Positions 28,111 through 36,567 of a stretch of DNA of 64,000 nucleotides are shown one piece after another; the first letter of the stretch is position 1; every line of letters begins with the position of its first letter. Origin of the DNA: Desulfuromonadales bacterium (GTDB lineage Bacteria; Desulfobacterota; Desulfuromonadia; Geobacterales; Pseudopelobacteraceae); contig JAENWA010000032.1 in NCBI GenBank assembly GCA_016650295.1, positions 62,001 to 126,000 of the forward strand, in the 5' to 3' direction. The notes beneath the pieces are model-generated. The model was given only the letters and a program-made list of their open reading frames with translations. It searched no databases and had not been told where the DNA came from. Made by a program: the position numbers and the translations under genes.

Positions 28111-28854
28111 TTACATCAACCCAAGCTGCACTTGCCTCTGATGTTGCCTGACTTTCGGCATCTGTTCCCACGTCCTACCCTGCAATTCCTTACCAGCCTT
28201 TTTCTTGCGAAAGCCTCCCCACTGCTTGAAAAAGAAAGGAACCTGCGCTTGCAGGCACTGGTCTTTGATCTCCACCACCCACTCTTCCTGCATCGGTCGC
28301 GCGCCAGGACCGGACTCTCCACCGACAATGACCCAATCAATCCCTTGCAGATCAAGTGAGTTCACAGGCCCAAGCAACGGCTCCATGGACAGAAATTTCA
28401 CCTGTGCCCCGGTTGCCCGCAGGTTATCAACACGATATGTGTAGTCGGCATTTTCGACGCTCACCCCCATCCAGATATTGGGTGACCACACAAGTTCCGG
28501 GCTGAGTTCCATCAACCGTTTGGAACGCTTTGTAAGAACCTGAAACGTATGCCAGTGCGCCCGGCGCATGACGTCAAAGATCTGTTTGATGAACTCTGTC
28601 GGCACTTGATCCAAAAACAGATCCGACATGGAATTGACAAAGATGGTTTGCGGTTTTTTCCAGGACAGCGGCAATTCCAGTGAACGGGGATGTAGGGCAA
28701 GCTCGAAACCCGTGACATAGTTCGGCTGCCCCATCGCCTTGAGACGTTTTGCCATACGCTCGGCATAGCAGTGCGTGCAGCCGGGACTTATCTTGGTACA
28801 GCCGGTTACCGGATTCCAGGTGCTGCCGGTCCATTCGATAGCCGATTTGGCCAT
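28111..28854 (-). CDS. Three-Cys-motif protein (DUF5131, phage Gp37/Gp68 family)
   Basis: A 247-residue protein of the Gp37/Gp68 family (DUF5131, PF07505). The N-terminus [14 protein letters not shown] continues to the three-cysteine motif [12 protein letters not shown] (CX6CX2C), which resembles a radical SAM cluster site. [29 protein letters not shown] and [14 protein letters not shown] are the other family blocks. Its molecular activity is not established. It lies 1 nt after the stop of the tcmP frame and 83 bp ahead of the TIR/WD40 gene, all minus strand. AAGGA precedes the ATG at 7 nt. Confidence 0.9.
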   Translation of the reverse strand: MAKSAIEWTGSTWNPVTGCTKISPGCTHCYAERMAKRLKAMGQPNYVTGFELALHPRSLELPLSWKKPQTIFVNSMSDLFLDQVPTEFIKQIFDVMRRAHWHTFQVLTKRSKRLMELSPELVWSPNIWMGVSVENADYTYRVDNLRATGAQVKFLSMEPLLGPVNSLDLQGIDWVIVGGESGPGARPMQEEWVVEIKDQCLQAQVPFFFKQWGGFRKKKAGKELQGRTWEQMPKVRQHQRQVQLGLM

Positions 28855-28855
28855 T

Positions 28856-29740
28856 TTATTTTCCTTTCAAAATGTGCCCCGCGATTTTCAAGGCAATCGG
28901 TGCGCCCTTTTTGTTTCCGCAGGCAAAGCACAATAGGTACAACGGGTTGTTTTTCGAGTTATACAGTGGCAACGGCTTCTTCGCAACGCCCGCAAATACC
29001 GATTCCAGGCGCTTTACAAAATAATCGGCAATCTGCTTCAAGTCGCCGGTCTTTCGCGTGACCTCCACGTCATCAAACAGGCCGGGCATTACTTCCTTCT
29101 TGTAAAACATTTCTCGCCATCCCGGCTCACCGAAAATCGAGTCGAGCTTCTTCTGCCAAGCCTCTGGAATGTTTCCGTCCTATGTCAACAGGCGGTTGAC
29201 ACCGACTCCCAGAGGAAACAGATACCACATATCTATGGCTTCAATCTTGGCCACTGTCTCTATGGTTTGCCATGTAACATTCATGCCGAACGGGTCCAGA
29301 AAAAGGACTCCTCGCAGGTTCCTACGTCTTGTCCAACTTTTGCAAATATGCCTTATAGCTGTGTTGGCATCCTCATTGACAACATAAATGTCTTTCGCTT
29401 TGTCGGGATAATCAAGTTTCAGTTTCTCCAATTCTGCGCATTTTATGGCGTCCTGTTCAATAAAATAATACTCTGCAAAACGAGGCGATGTCTCCAGTGC
29501 GATTCTTGCTGAACCAGCGTGAAGCGCTTCAGCATCTTCGTCAAGCAGATCGAAAGACCAAAGTCCCTGTTTTTTGTCGTCACTCTTGACGTTTCTATAT
29601 CCGGTACCGGCAAAGGCGTCGATGTATATCAGGCTGAAGGTAGTATTCTTGAGAGCGTTAGTGTAGGCGGTCAGATAGCTGCTGACACGGGCCAGTTTCT
29701 CTTGTGTCCAGTCGCCGCCGAAATTCTGAAGGTCAGCCAT
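28856..29740 (-). pseudogene. tcmP: Three-Cys-motif partner protein TcmP, split by an in-frame amber codon
   Basis: The frame 29740-28856 (295 codons) reads as one TcmP-like protein except for a single TAG at 29182-29180. The first 186 residues (start ADLQNFGGDWTQEKLARV, with YIDAFAGTGY and GVLFLDPFGMNVTW, a methyltransferase-like nucleotide fold) run to GVGVNRLLT. After the stop the same frame continues DGNIPEAWQKKLD and about 95 further residues to the natural end. Family members have a sense codon here, often Lys or similar. GGAGG precedes the ATG at 5 nt. Either a recent nonsense mutation, a sequencing error, or amber read-through explains it. An ATG at 29110 could restart an 84-residue C-terminal piece. 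Confidence 0.85.
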
Positions 29741-29880
29741 TATCGCCTCCGAAACATCCCGTTCACCATTTATAATCCACTAAGGTTTCGACTATATACA
29801 CCACACCCTGCCAGTCGTGCCATCAAATTCAGATCGCGTAACGAGGAGAACATCATTAGAATTTTTACAAGACAGTTTAA

Positions 29881-30966
29881 TCACCTATCCACCCACTCCC
29901 CCAGATACGGACTCACCTTCATCAACATCCCGCGCAGGTTTTTGTAATCCACCAGTTGCTCATGCTGCAACCGGCCGAGCACAATGCCGGGATGGCGGCC
30001 CTGGCTTACTGCAAAACGGGTAATTACGGACTTGGAGAAATACGGCTTGGCCTCGCTGACAAAGGCCTTGAACGCCCGATCATCCAGCAGCCATCCTCCT
30101 GCCAGCCGGTTGGCGTCTTTCTCCTCGCCGTCCACATGATCGCCGCCGTACAGATCGTCCAGATAGCTGCCCTTGTGTTTGAGGAAGATATGGGCCAGTT
30201 CGTGGAGCAGGGTGAACCAGAAGGAGTCGATGCGGTCATAGCGCAGGGTGAGGGCAATGATCGGATTTTTACCGCACATCAACTTGGCGCCGTCCAGAAA
30301 GGTCTTGTCCAGGTGTCCCACGATGACGAAGTGCACCCCGGCATCGGCCAGCAGTCCGGGCAGACGGGCCACATCCTGCTCGTGAGCGCTGCAGGCCAGG
30401 ATTGCAGGGAGTATTTTCTCAAGACGTGCTTGGTCGAATCTGGCCACCGTCCGGGCTGCCGCCGCCTGTTCAACCCGGCGGACCCAGGCAATTTGGGCAT
30501 TCAGCTCCGGGCCTCTCTGCACGGCATGACGGAAGCTGACCGCCAGCTTGCCCATTTCGTCGGGCGAGGAGATGCCCATGAAGGCATACACCGCCTGTTC
30601 CAGCTCCTCGAAGGATGATCCCGGCCGTATCCAGCCGCGCTTGAGCAATTCCGTCACCGGAGCGAGTGAATACAGACGGCTCTTGCGGGCTATGTCCTTG
30701 CCGTCCTTGGCGGAGCGGGCCAATGCCAGCCGGAAATTAGCCTCCAGATTGATCCAGAGTTCCGCCGACGTGCCGAAGGCCTCGGCCAGCTCCAGGGCCG
30801 TTTCAGGGGTAATTTGCTTGCTCCCCTTTACAATCTCGTTGATAGCCTGGGGAGGGCGTCCCATGATTCCGGCCAGGTCTTTCTGGGTCCAGCCCCGCGC
30901 TTCCAGTTCACGCGTCAGAATCCATCCCGGTGCTATGGCGCGGGCAGGCTGAATCGTTGTCTCCAT
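29881..30966 (-). CDS. higA: HigA-type antitoxin fused to an ImmA/IrrE metallopeptidase domain
   Basis: A 361-residue protein. Residues about 10-85 are a HigA/XRE helix-turn-helix (GWILTRELEARGWTQKDLAG, ETALELAEAFGTSAELWINL). The C-terminal half is an M78 (ImmA/IrrE) peptidase with the zinc motif LLHELAHIF, HExxH, and a downstream Glu-rich region. HigA would neutralise HigB and repress the operon; the peptidase domain suggests regulated self-cleavage or cleavage of a partner, as in phage and stress-response switches. The ATG at 30966 has AAAGGA upstream; a TTG six codons earlier is in frame. higB ends 14 nt before. Confidence 0.92.
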   Translation of the reverse strand: METTIQPARAIAPGWILTRELEARGWTQKDLAGIMGRPPQAINEIVKGSKQITPETALELAEAFGTSAELWINLEANFRLALARSAKDGKDIARKSRLYSLAPVTELLKRGWIRPGSSFEELEQAVYAFMGISSPDEMGKLAVSFRHAVQRGPELNAQIAWVRRVEQAAAARTVARFDQARLEKILPAILACSAHEQDVARLPGLLADAGVHFVIVGHLDKTFLDGAKLMCGKNPIIALTLRYDRIDSFWFTLLHELAHIFLKHKGSYLDDLYGGDHVDGEEKDANRLAGGWLLDDRAFKAFVSEAKPYFSKSVITRFAVSQGRHPGIVLGRLQHEQLVDYKNLRGMLMKVSPYLGEWVDR

Positions 30967-30980
30967 CTGAAATTCCTTTC

Positions 30981-31277
30981 TCAATGGTAATCCTCGATTG
31001 AGATTACCAGCACATACGTGCCGTTTCTGTCCTTTTCCAGCGTCACAATCAGGCGGAACTGCCGGTTGAGACGTAGCGAATGTTCGTGCTTCCGTTTCCC
31101 GGAAAGTTTCTCGAAATGGAAACCCTTTTGCGCGTACAGGTCGCGTTCGTCACGGGCAGCGGCAATGACGGCCATGGTTTCAAAGAATGCGTCGACCACC
31201 TCGGGCTCATAGCGGTGTGCGCCCTTTTCAGAGGTGTAAAGCTCTTCCAGCCTTTTTGTCTTGAAGTGAAAACGCAT
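30981..31277 (-). CDS. higB: HigB-type RelE/ParE superfamily toxin
   Basis: A 98-residue HigB-like toxin preceding its antitoxin, the order typical of higBA. Family features are the FKTKRLEELYTSEKGAHRY start, GFHFEKLSGKRKHEHSLRLN, FRLIVTL and the C-terminal strand YVLVISIEDYH. HigB toxins cleave translated mRNA on the ribosome. The start has AGG at 9-nt spacing within the short leader after the predicted -10 box, so the transcript would have almost no 5' leader. Confidence 0.9.
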   Translation of the reverse strand: MRFHFKTKRLEELYTSEKGAHRYEPEVVDAFFETMAVIAAARDERDLYAQKGFHFEKLSGKRKHEHSLRLNRQFRLIVTLEKDRNGTYVLVISIEDYH

Positions 31278-31280
31278 AAT

Positions 31281-31342
31281 TACAACCTATTGTATCCTGA
31301 ACCGCATTTATTTCAACTGTAAAATTCACCCAAAGGGTGAAT
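31281..31342 (-). promoter_or_regulatory. higBA promoter with two candidate operators
   Basis: On the minus strand TTGAAA (31316-31311) and TACAAT (31294-31289) are separated by 16 nt, both 5/6 matches to sigma-70 boxes. The palindrome TACAACCTATTGTA (31281-31294) covers the -10 box, and is of the kind HigA repressors bind. A second perfect palindrome, ATTCACCCAAAGGGTGAAT (31324-31342), lies just upstream of the -35 box. Autoregulation by HigA is inferred. Confidence 0.55.
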
Positions 31343-31361
31343 ATAATACTTTTATTCACAC

Positions 31362-31390
31362 AAAAAAAGCCGGAATCTCTCGATACCGGC
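31362..31390 (-). terminator. Terminator after the YhaM-like gene
   Basis: The minus strand shows GCCGGTATC, a 4-nt loop and GATTCCGGC (31390-31369, one mismatch), then seven T residues (31368-31362). It ends the transcript of the YhaM-like gene and insulates higBA. Confidence 0.8.
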
Positions 31391-31417
31391 CTCGCCCAAT
31401 AGTCACACACATCCTTA

Positions 31418-32518
31418 CTAAAACAGATCCAGATTCCCCAGCGTTTTGAAGGGCTGATTGCCGAAGTCCTTACGCTCCTGCTTTGCCTCCGGCGCTTGCG
31501 CGGGCTGTTCCTTGCGCAACGGTTCGCAGGTCTCATCACACACCTGCACCACCTCCAATTCCTCTTCCATGCCGTTGCTCTTGAAGAAATAGCGGTCGTA
31601 CAGCCGGTGATAGGCCGTCCAGCGTGAGGTGCTGACGCTTTCCTTGGCGATGTGGGCCTGGATGCCGTTGATCTTGGAGTCCATGTCGTCCAGGTAGTTG
31701 AGGATCGTGGCTTCGACCGTCTTGGGGCGCTTGGGCGAGCCGTATTCGTACAGGCCGTGGTGGGAGAGCAGCATGTGTTTGAGCAGCAAGGCCAGTTCAC
31801 GGGGAAAACCCTCGATCAACCGAATCTGCTCGCTGACCATCTCGACCCCGATAGTGATATGCCCGATCAGTTTGCCCTCGTCGGTATAATCGAAGGCCCG
31901 TTCATAGCTCATCTCATGAATCTTGCCGACATCGTGCAGCAGGGCCCCGACGATAAGCAGGTCTTCATTGATGCCGCTGTAGAGCGGGACAATGGTTTTT
32001 ACCAGCCTAACCAACGCCAGGGAATGCTCCAGCAGCCCGCCCAGGTAGACATGGTGCATCCCCTTGGCAGCCGGCGCCATGCAGTACAGATCCATGAAGG
32101 CCGCATCAGCTGAAAATGACTCCATCAGACGCTGCAGATGGGGGTTGCCGAGCCCGGCGATGACCTCTAGTAGTTCCCGGCGCATCTCTTGGTTATCACG
32201 GGGGGATTCCGGCAGGAAATCGGCCAGGTTGACCTGCTCTTCAGGAATTTTGGTGATCTCGGCCACCACCACCTGCATCTTGTTCATGTAGACCGAGGCC
32301 TTGCCGCGCACCTGGACGAAGTCGTCCTTGTCGAACTGCTTGTCCAGCAGGTCCACATTGTCCCAGACCTTGGCCTCGATATCGCCGCTCTTGTCCATGA
32401 AGCGCAGGTTCATATAGGGCTTGCCGTTCTTGGCCATGGCCATGATCTTGTCCTTGACCAGAAAGACGGCATTGACCGAATCGCGATCCTTAATTTCCGC
32501 CACAAACTGTTTTGCCAT
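31418..32518 (-). CDS. YhaM-like OB-fold/HD-domain 3'-5' exoribonuclease
   Basis: A 366-residue protein. An N-terminal OB-fold (FVAEIKDRDSVNAVFLVKDK through about 95) binds nucleic acid, and an HD domain (about 155-300) carries LLEHSLALV, LLHDVGKIHE and HHGLYEYGSPKRPKTVEA. This is the architecture of YhaM/CBF1-type 3'-5' exoribonucleases, about 315 residues in Bacillus; the longer tail here is charged and probably flexible. It would trim RNA or single-stranded DNA in the cytosol. AAAGGAG precedes the ATG. Confidence 0.9.
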   Translation of the reverse strand: MAKQFVAEIKDRDSVNAVFLVKDKIMAMAKNGKPYMNLRFMDKSGDIEAKVWDNVDLLDKQFDKDDFVQVRGKASVYMNKMQVVVAEITKIPEEQVNLADFLPESPRDNQEMRRELLEVIAGLGNPHLQRLMESFSADAAFMDLYCMAPAAKGMHHVYLGGLLEHSLALVRLVKTIVPLYSGINEDLLIVGALLHDVGKIHEMSYERAFDYTDEGKLIGHITIGVEMVSEQIRLIEGFPRELALLLKHMLLSHHGLYEYGSPKRPKTVEATILNYLDDMDSKINGIQAHIAKESVSTSRWTAYHRLYDRYFFKSNGMEEELEVVQVCDETCEPLRKEQPAQAPEAKQERKDFGNQPFKTLGNLDLF

Positions 32519-32529
32519 GTCGTGCTCCT

Positions 32530-34116
32530 TTACTGCTCTTTTATCTTTCCGGCAATCATATCAGCAATCCTCACCCCATCCACCGCCGCGCTCATGATGC
32601 CGCCGGCGTATCCGGCCCCTTCTCCGGCCGGATACAGGCCCGGCAGACCGATGGATTCCAGCTGTTCGTTGCGCAGTACCCGTAGCGGAGCCGAGGTGCG
32701 CGATTCGATACCAATCAGGGTCGCTTCGGCGCTGACAAAACCGCGCATCTTGCGTCCGAATTCAGGGATTCCCTCCCGCAGGGTCTGGATGATAAATGGC
32801 GGCAGGACCGGGTCCAGTTCCGTTTCGACGATGCCGGGGCGATAGCTGCTTGAGGCGGAGCCTCTGCCGGGCTGACGCAGGAACGCCAGCAGGTTCTGGG
32901 CCGGAGCGCTGTAGCCGCTGCCGCCGGCCAGGAAGGCCCGCTGTTCCCAATAACGCTGGAAGCGGACACCGGCCAGGGGATCATCTCCAACAAAATCAGC
33001 CGTAGTTACGTTGACGACCAGGGCGCTGTTGGCAAAAGGCGAGTTCCGCTTTTGACCGCTCATGCCGTTGGTGACCACGCCCCCTTCTTCGGAAGCGCCT
33101 CCGATAACAATGCCGCCGGGACACATGCAGAACGAGTAGGCGCTCCGGCCGCTGGCTGTGTTGTTGTAGGTGACGGCGTAATCCGCAACCGGCAGGTTCG
33201 GATGACGTGCGCCGCCGTACTGGATCCGGTCGATCAGCTCCTGGGGATGCTCAACCCGCAGTCCCATGGCAAAGGGCTTACGCTCCAGGGGGACGCCTTT
33301 TTGCGCCAGCATCTCGTAGGTGTCACGGGCACTGTGGCCGGTCGCCAGGATCAGGCGTTCGCAGGGCAGCTCCTCCCGGTTATTGACGATGGCCGAGGAA
33401 ACAGCCCCGTTGTGCACAGCAATGTCGCTCAGGCGGCAGCCGAAACGGATGCTGAAGCCGCGCTCCAGAAGATACGCCCGGATGGCGCATACGACAAGAC
33501 GCAAACGGTCGGTTCCGATATGCGGTTTGGCCAGGTAGCGGATTTCCGGCGGCGCCCCGAAATCAGTCAGCCGTTCCAGTATCCAGGGGACCAGAGGGTC
33601 TTTGGAGCGGCAGGTCAGCTTGCCGTCGGAGAAGGTTCCGGCCCCCCCCTCGCCGAACTGGACGTTGCTCTCCGGGTTGAGTTGTCCCTTTTCCCAGAAC
33701 TGCTGGACATCCAGCGCACGCTGCTCCACCGGCTGTCCCCGCTCGATAATCGTGGCAATCAGCCCGTATTCCGCCAGGCGCAAGGCGGTGAACAGCCCGG
33801 CCGGGCCGCTGCCGGCTATGATGATCCGCTGTTCGGAGCGAAATGGAGATATTACGACCGGCTGCTGATCCGCCTGCCATTCTAGCCCCGGAATCTGGTT
33901 GATTCGGGATACGAGGGCGTCTCTTTCCAAGATCCTGAACGAGACGGTGTAAATCAGTTTGATGCGGGGTTTGCGGCGGGCGTCAACACCTTTGCGGATG
34001 ATCCGGAAATCGAAGAGGCTTGCCTCGGAAAGTCCGATCTGGGAGGCCACCAACGACAACAGGTTTTCTTCCCCGATCTGCGGAGAGACTGCAAGATTAC
34101 GGAAAATATACGGCAT
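32530..34116 (-). CDS. FAD-dependent oxidoreductase (COG2509-type)
   Basis: A 528-residue flavoprotein. After an N-terminal domain of about 90 residues, an FAD-binding Rossmann motif appears (IIIAGSGPAGLFTALRLAE, then a terminal Glu). VQFGEGGAGTFSDGKLTCR, LATGHSARDTYEML, FCMCPGGIVIGGASEEGGVV and LYPAGEGAGYAGGIMSAAVDG are the COG2509 signatures. The physiological reaction is unknown. It sits 6 nt after a single-domain response regulator on the same strand, an unusual pairing that suggests co-expression only. Confidence 0.9.
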   Translation of the reverse strand: MPYIFRNLAVSPQIGEENLLSLVASQIGLSEASLFDFRIIRKGVDARRKPRIKLIYTVSFRILERDALVSRINQIPGLEWQADQQPVVISPFRSEQRIIIAGSGPAGLFTALRLAEYGLIATIIERGQPVEQRALDVQQFWEKGQLNPESNVQFGEGGAGTFSDGKLTCRSKDPLVPWILERLTDFGAPPEIRYLAKPHIGTDRLRLVVCAIRAYLLERGFSIRFGCRLSDIAVHNGAVSSAIVNNREELPCERLILATGHSARDTYEMLAQKGVPLERKPFAMGLRVEHPQELIDRIQYGGARHPNLPVADYAVTYNNTASGRSAYSFCMCPGGIVIGGASEEGGVVTNGMSGQKRNSPFANSALVVNVTTADFVGDDPLAGVRFQRYWEQRAFLAGGSGYSAPAQNLLAFLRQPGRGSASSSYRPGIVETELDPVLPPFIIQTLREGIPEFGRKMRGFVSAEATLIGIESRTSAPLRVLRNEQLESIGLPGLYPAGEGAGYAGGIMSAAVDGVRIADMIAGKIKEQ

Positions 34117-34122
34117 GGAAGG

Positions 34123-34524
34123 TCAGTTCTGCTGGAATCGTTTTCGAGCCAGGAGCTGTTCGATGATAATGACGATATCCATGGGCTTGGTGGACTTGGG
34201 GATATGAACCTTGGCCCCCATTTCAGGGACATCATGTTCATGGGGAGATTCCTGAAACATGGAGGTGAGCAGTGCAATAATCGGAGGGTTATCCTCACCG
34301 GCCAGGCGAGCGATCTCTATACAGGTGCTGACGCCGCCCATGCGTGGCATGACCAGGTCGGATATAACCGCGTCGGGAGCTTTCTCCATGAATTCCTTGA
34401 CGCCTTCGATGCCGTCATTTGCGTAGAACACGATAAAGCCGTTTTCAACAAAGGCATCGCCGAGCACCTTCAGAAAAAAAGGGTCATCATCTATGATCAG
34501 AACTTTACCGGGAGAAGTAGGCAT
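34123..34524 (-). CDS. Single-domain response regulator (CheY-like)
   Basis: A 133-residue stand-alone receiver domain. IIDDDPFFLK supplies the acidic pocket, VISDLVMPRMG the phosphoacceptor Asp, and HIPKSTKP the conserved Lys. There is no output domain, so it must act by protein contact. No kinase is adjacent. It is followed directly by the FAD oxidoreductase gene. The Shine-Dalgarno is weak. Confidence 0.92.
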   Translation of the reverse strand: MPTSPGKVLIIDDDPFFLKVLGDAFVENGFIVFYANDGIEGVKEFMEKAPDAVISDLVMPRMGGVSTCIEIARLAGEDNPPIIALLTSMFQESPHEHDVPEMGAKVHIPKSTKPMDIVIIIEQLLARKRFQQN

Positions 34525-34651
34525 GGGCTATCTCATGAGCAGGAAATAAAATGGGATACTACACTAAACCCGGTCAAAAAGGAAAGGGGAATAAGTTTTA
34601 GTGACGATATGCCGGAGAGATCGGGCAGTCTCAACACGTTTCTTCTGACCG

Positions 34652-34681
34652 CAAAAAAAGGGGGAGCGCGTACGCTCCCCC
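34652..34681 (-). terminator. Terminator after the multihaem cytochrome gene
   Basis: The 9-bp stem GGGGGAGCG / CGCTCCCCC with a 4-nt loop (34660-34681) is followed on the minus strand by seven T residues (34659-34653). It lies about 30 nt after the stop of the cytochrome gene. Confidence 0.85.
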
Positions 34682-34710
34682 GGTATCAGACCCTCAATGC
34701 ATGATTCCGA

Positions 34711-36567
34711 TCAGTGTCCCCCGCCGCTCATGAACGCCAGGATCATCAGCATCAGCAGCCCGATTCCGATGGTCAGCGCGGTAAATCCAAAACCCTTGAC
34801 CAGGAAGTCGTAGACCACGCCACTGGTGTGCTTGCAGGCGAATTTCTCGGTTATGCCCTCTTCTTCATAGCGTTTCCACTGGTCGCCACGCTCCTCGAGC
34901 ATCTCTTCCTTGCCGATCTGCCCGTTGAAGATGACGAAGTCCATCGGGAACTTCTCGGGGCGTCCATGGGTGTTGAAGAAATGGACCGAGAAGATGAAGC
35001 CGGTGGCCAGGAGCGCCTCGTCCGAGTGGACAATGGTTGCCACGTTGAATGCCCAGCCGGGCAGGAACATGCCGAAGAGTTCCGGGAACCAGAGCATCAG
35101 GCCCGAGCCGCCGATGGCAAACATACCCCAGAAGACCGCGACGAAGTCGAATTTTTCCCAGTAGGTCCAGCGTTCGAAGGTCGGCTTCTGACCCTTGAAA
35201 AAGAACCACCTGACCATGCGATAGACATCGACGATATCGCGCAGATTGAAACAGAGCGAATCCGGCCCGAACAGGCGCTGGATCGGATTGCCCTTGATGT
35301 CCTTCCGGATGAACAGGAAGTTGATACTCATGGCCAGGGCCATGCCGAAGTAGACAAAGGTGATTCCGGCGCCGATACGATGCAGGAAACCGGCATTGGC
35401 CGACCCGCCATACAAATTCATCAGGACCTCTGCCCAGTGCTGGGTGTTGAACTTGAGCGGCAGGCCGGTCAGCGACAGCAGCAGGAAGCTGGTGATGACC
35501 AGAATGTGCATGAAGATGTGAATACGATTGAAACGGCGATACTGTTTGTGGGCATCCGGCATGACATGGTGATGGGTTCCGGCTGCCAGCAGGACGGCCT
35601 TCTCACGATTTTCCACGAAGCCGCGGAACATCCAGAGCAGGGTGTGGATCCAGAAAACGGCAAAGGTCGAAAGCAGCAGGCCGGTCATGGCGACGAACGT
35701 GTAGAACATGATCGGATATTTCTCACGGTCGGTCATCTCGCCATGGGCGTAGAACTTGGTGAAAAGTGCTGTAGCACTGGAATGACACTGCTGGCAGGTT
35801 TTGGTCAGGTTGGCCGGGTTGACGCTGGAAGCCGGGTCGGATTTCGGCAGGACCGAATGGGCTGTGTGGCAGTCGGCACAGCCGGCCACCTTCTCCGGGA
35901 AGCCGAGGCGGTAATTCTTGCCGTGGTAGCTCTCCATGTATGATTTGACTGCAACGGTGGTGACTTTGTTCCTGGCCATCATCTTTTGATCGCTGTGACA
36001 CTTCATGCAAACTTTGGTGTGGAATTCACGAGATTTGTGATCATTTCCCCCAGTCAATTTATCGATAGCGTGGAGATTGTGGCAGTCATGGCAGGCAGCA
36101 GAATCCATGTTACCGGCTGCAACGGCCTTGCCGTGTACGGACTTCTGATAGACCGCTTCCTTGTCGTGGCACTGGACGCACTTGGCCACGGCAACGCGCT
36201 TATCATTTTTCCAGTAGGTGTGAGTGTGGACATCGGTATGGCACTGGGCACAGGTGACGCCCTTCTCGGCATGTACGCTGGCATAGTGCTCTGCCGTCTG
36301 TTTCTTGTGGCAGCGTTCGCACTGGACCTTCTGGACCTTTATCTGGCCTTTCATGTGTTTGAGGAGATCGGTGATGTCTACGTGACAGCTGGTACAGGCG
36401 TTCTTGCCATGAACCGATGCTGCAAAGTCATGAACCGAGAACTTGTTGCTGTGGCAGCCCAAACAGGTAGCCGGGTCGATGGCCATTCCCTGTTCCGCAA
36501 AGGCAGACGCAGAAAAGGAGACCAGCATAACAAGTAACACCAACAAATGTTTTCCGTACAAGAACAT
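34711..36567 (-). CDS. cbcL: Inner-membrane nine-haem c-type / b-type cytochrome (CbcL-like)
   Basis: A 618-residue cytochrome. The signal peptide is MFLYGKHLLVLLVMLVSF..SAFA. Nine CXXCH haem sites follow in the periplasmic part: CLGCH, CTSCH, CERCH, CAQCH, CVQCH, CHDCH, CMKCH, CADCH and CQQCH. From about residue 300 there are membrane helices of a cytochrome b561/HydB-like domain with conserved His (FNRIHIFMHILVI, FLHRIGAGITFVY, HSDEALLATGF, HFFNTHGRPEKFP). Nine c haems plus a diheme b domain is the layout of Geobacter CbcL, a menaquinol oxidase used for low-potential metal and electrode reduction. GGGAGG at 6 nt supports the ATG at 36567 over earlier ones. Confidence 0.9.
   Translation of the reverse strand: MFLYGKHLLVLLVMLVSFSASAFAEQGMAIDPATCLGCHSNKFSVHDFAASVHGKNACTSCHVDITDLLKHMKGQIKVQKVQCERCHKKQTAEHYASVHAEKGVTCAQCHTDVHTHTYWKNDKRVAVAKCVQCHDKEAVYQKSVHGKAVAAGNMDSAACHDCHNLHAIDKLTGGNDHKSREFHTKVCMKCHSDQKMMARNKVTTVAVKSYMESYHGKNYRLGFPEKVAGCADCHTAHSVLPKSDPASSVNPANLTKTCQQCHSSATALFTKFYAHGEMTDREKYPIMFYTFVAMTGLLLSTFAVFWIHTLLWMFRGFVENREKAVLLAAGTHHHVMPDAHKQYRRFNRIHIFMHILVITSFLLLSLTGLPLKFNTQHWAEVLMNLYGGSANAGFLHRIGAGITFVYFGMALAMSINFLFIRKDIKGNPIQRLFGPDSLCFNLRDIVDVYRMVRWFFFKGQKPTFERWTYWEKFDFVAVFWGMFAIGGSGLMLWFPELFGMFLPGWAFNVATIVHSDEALLATGFIFSVHFFNTHGRPEKFPMDFVIFNGQIGKEEMLEERGDQWKRYEEEGITEKFACKHTSGVVYDFLVKGFGFTALTIGIGLLMLMILAFMSGGGH

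Noticed and set aside
28856-29110. The 84-codon frame after the tcmP amber codon as a separate gene
   Set aside because: It is in the same frame as the upstream tcmP part, continues its homology and has no Shine-Dalgarno of its own.
34714-35943. 409-codon plus-strand frame opposite the cytochrome gene
   Set aside because: The haem motifs and membrane helices are encoded on the minus strand; the opposite frame has biased composition and no domain.
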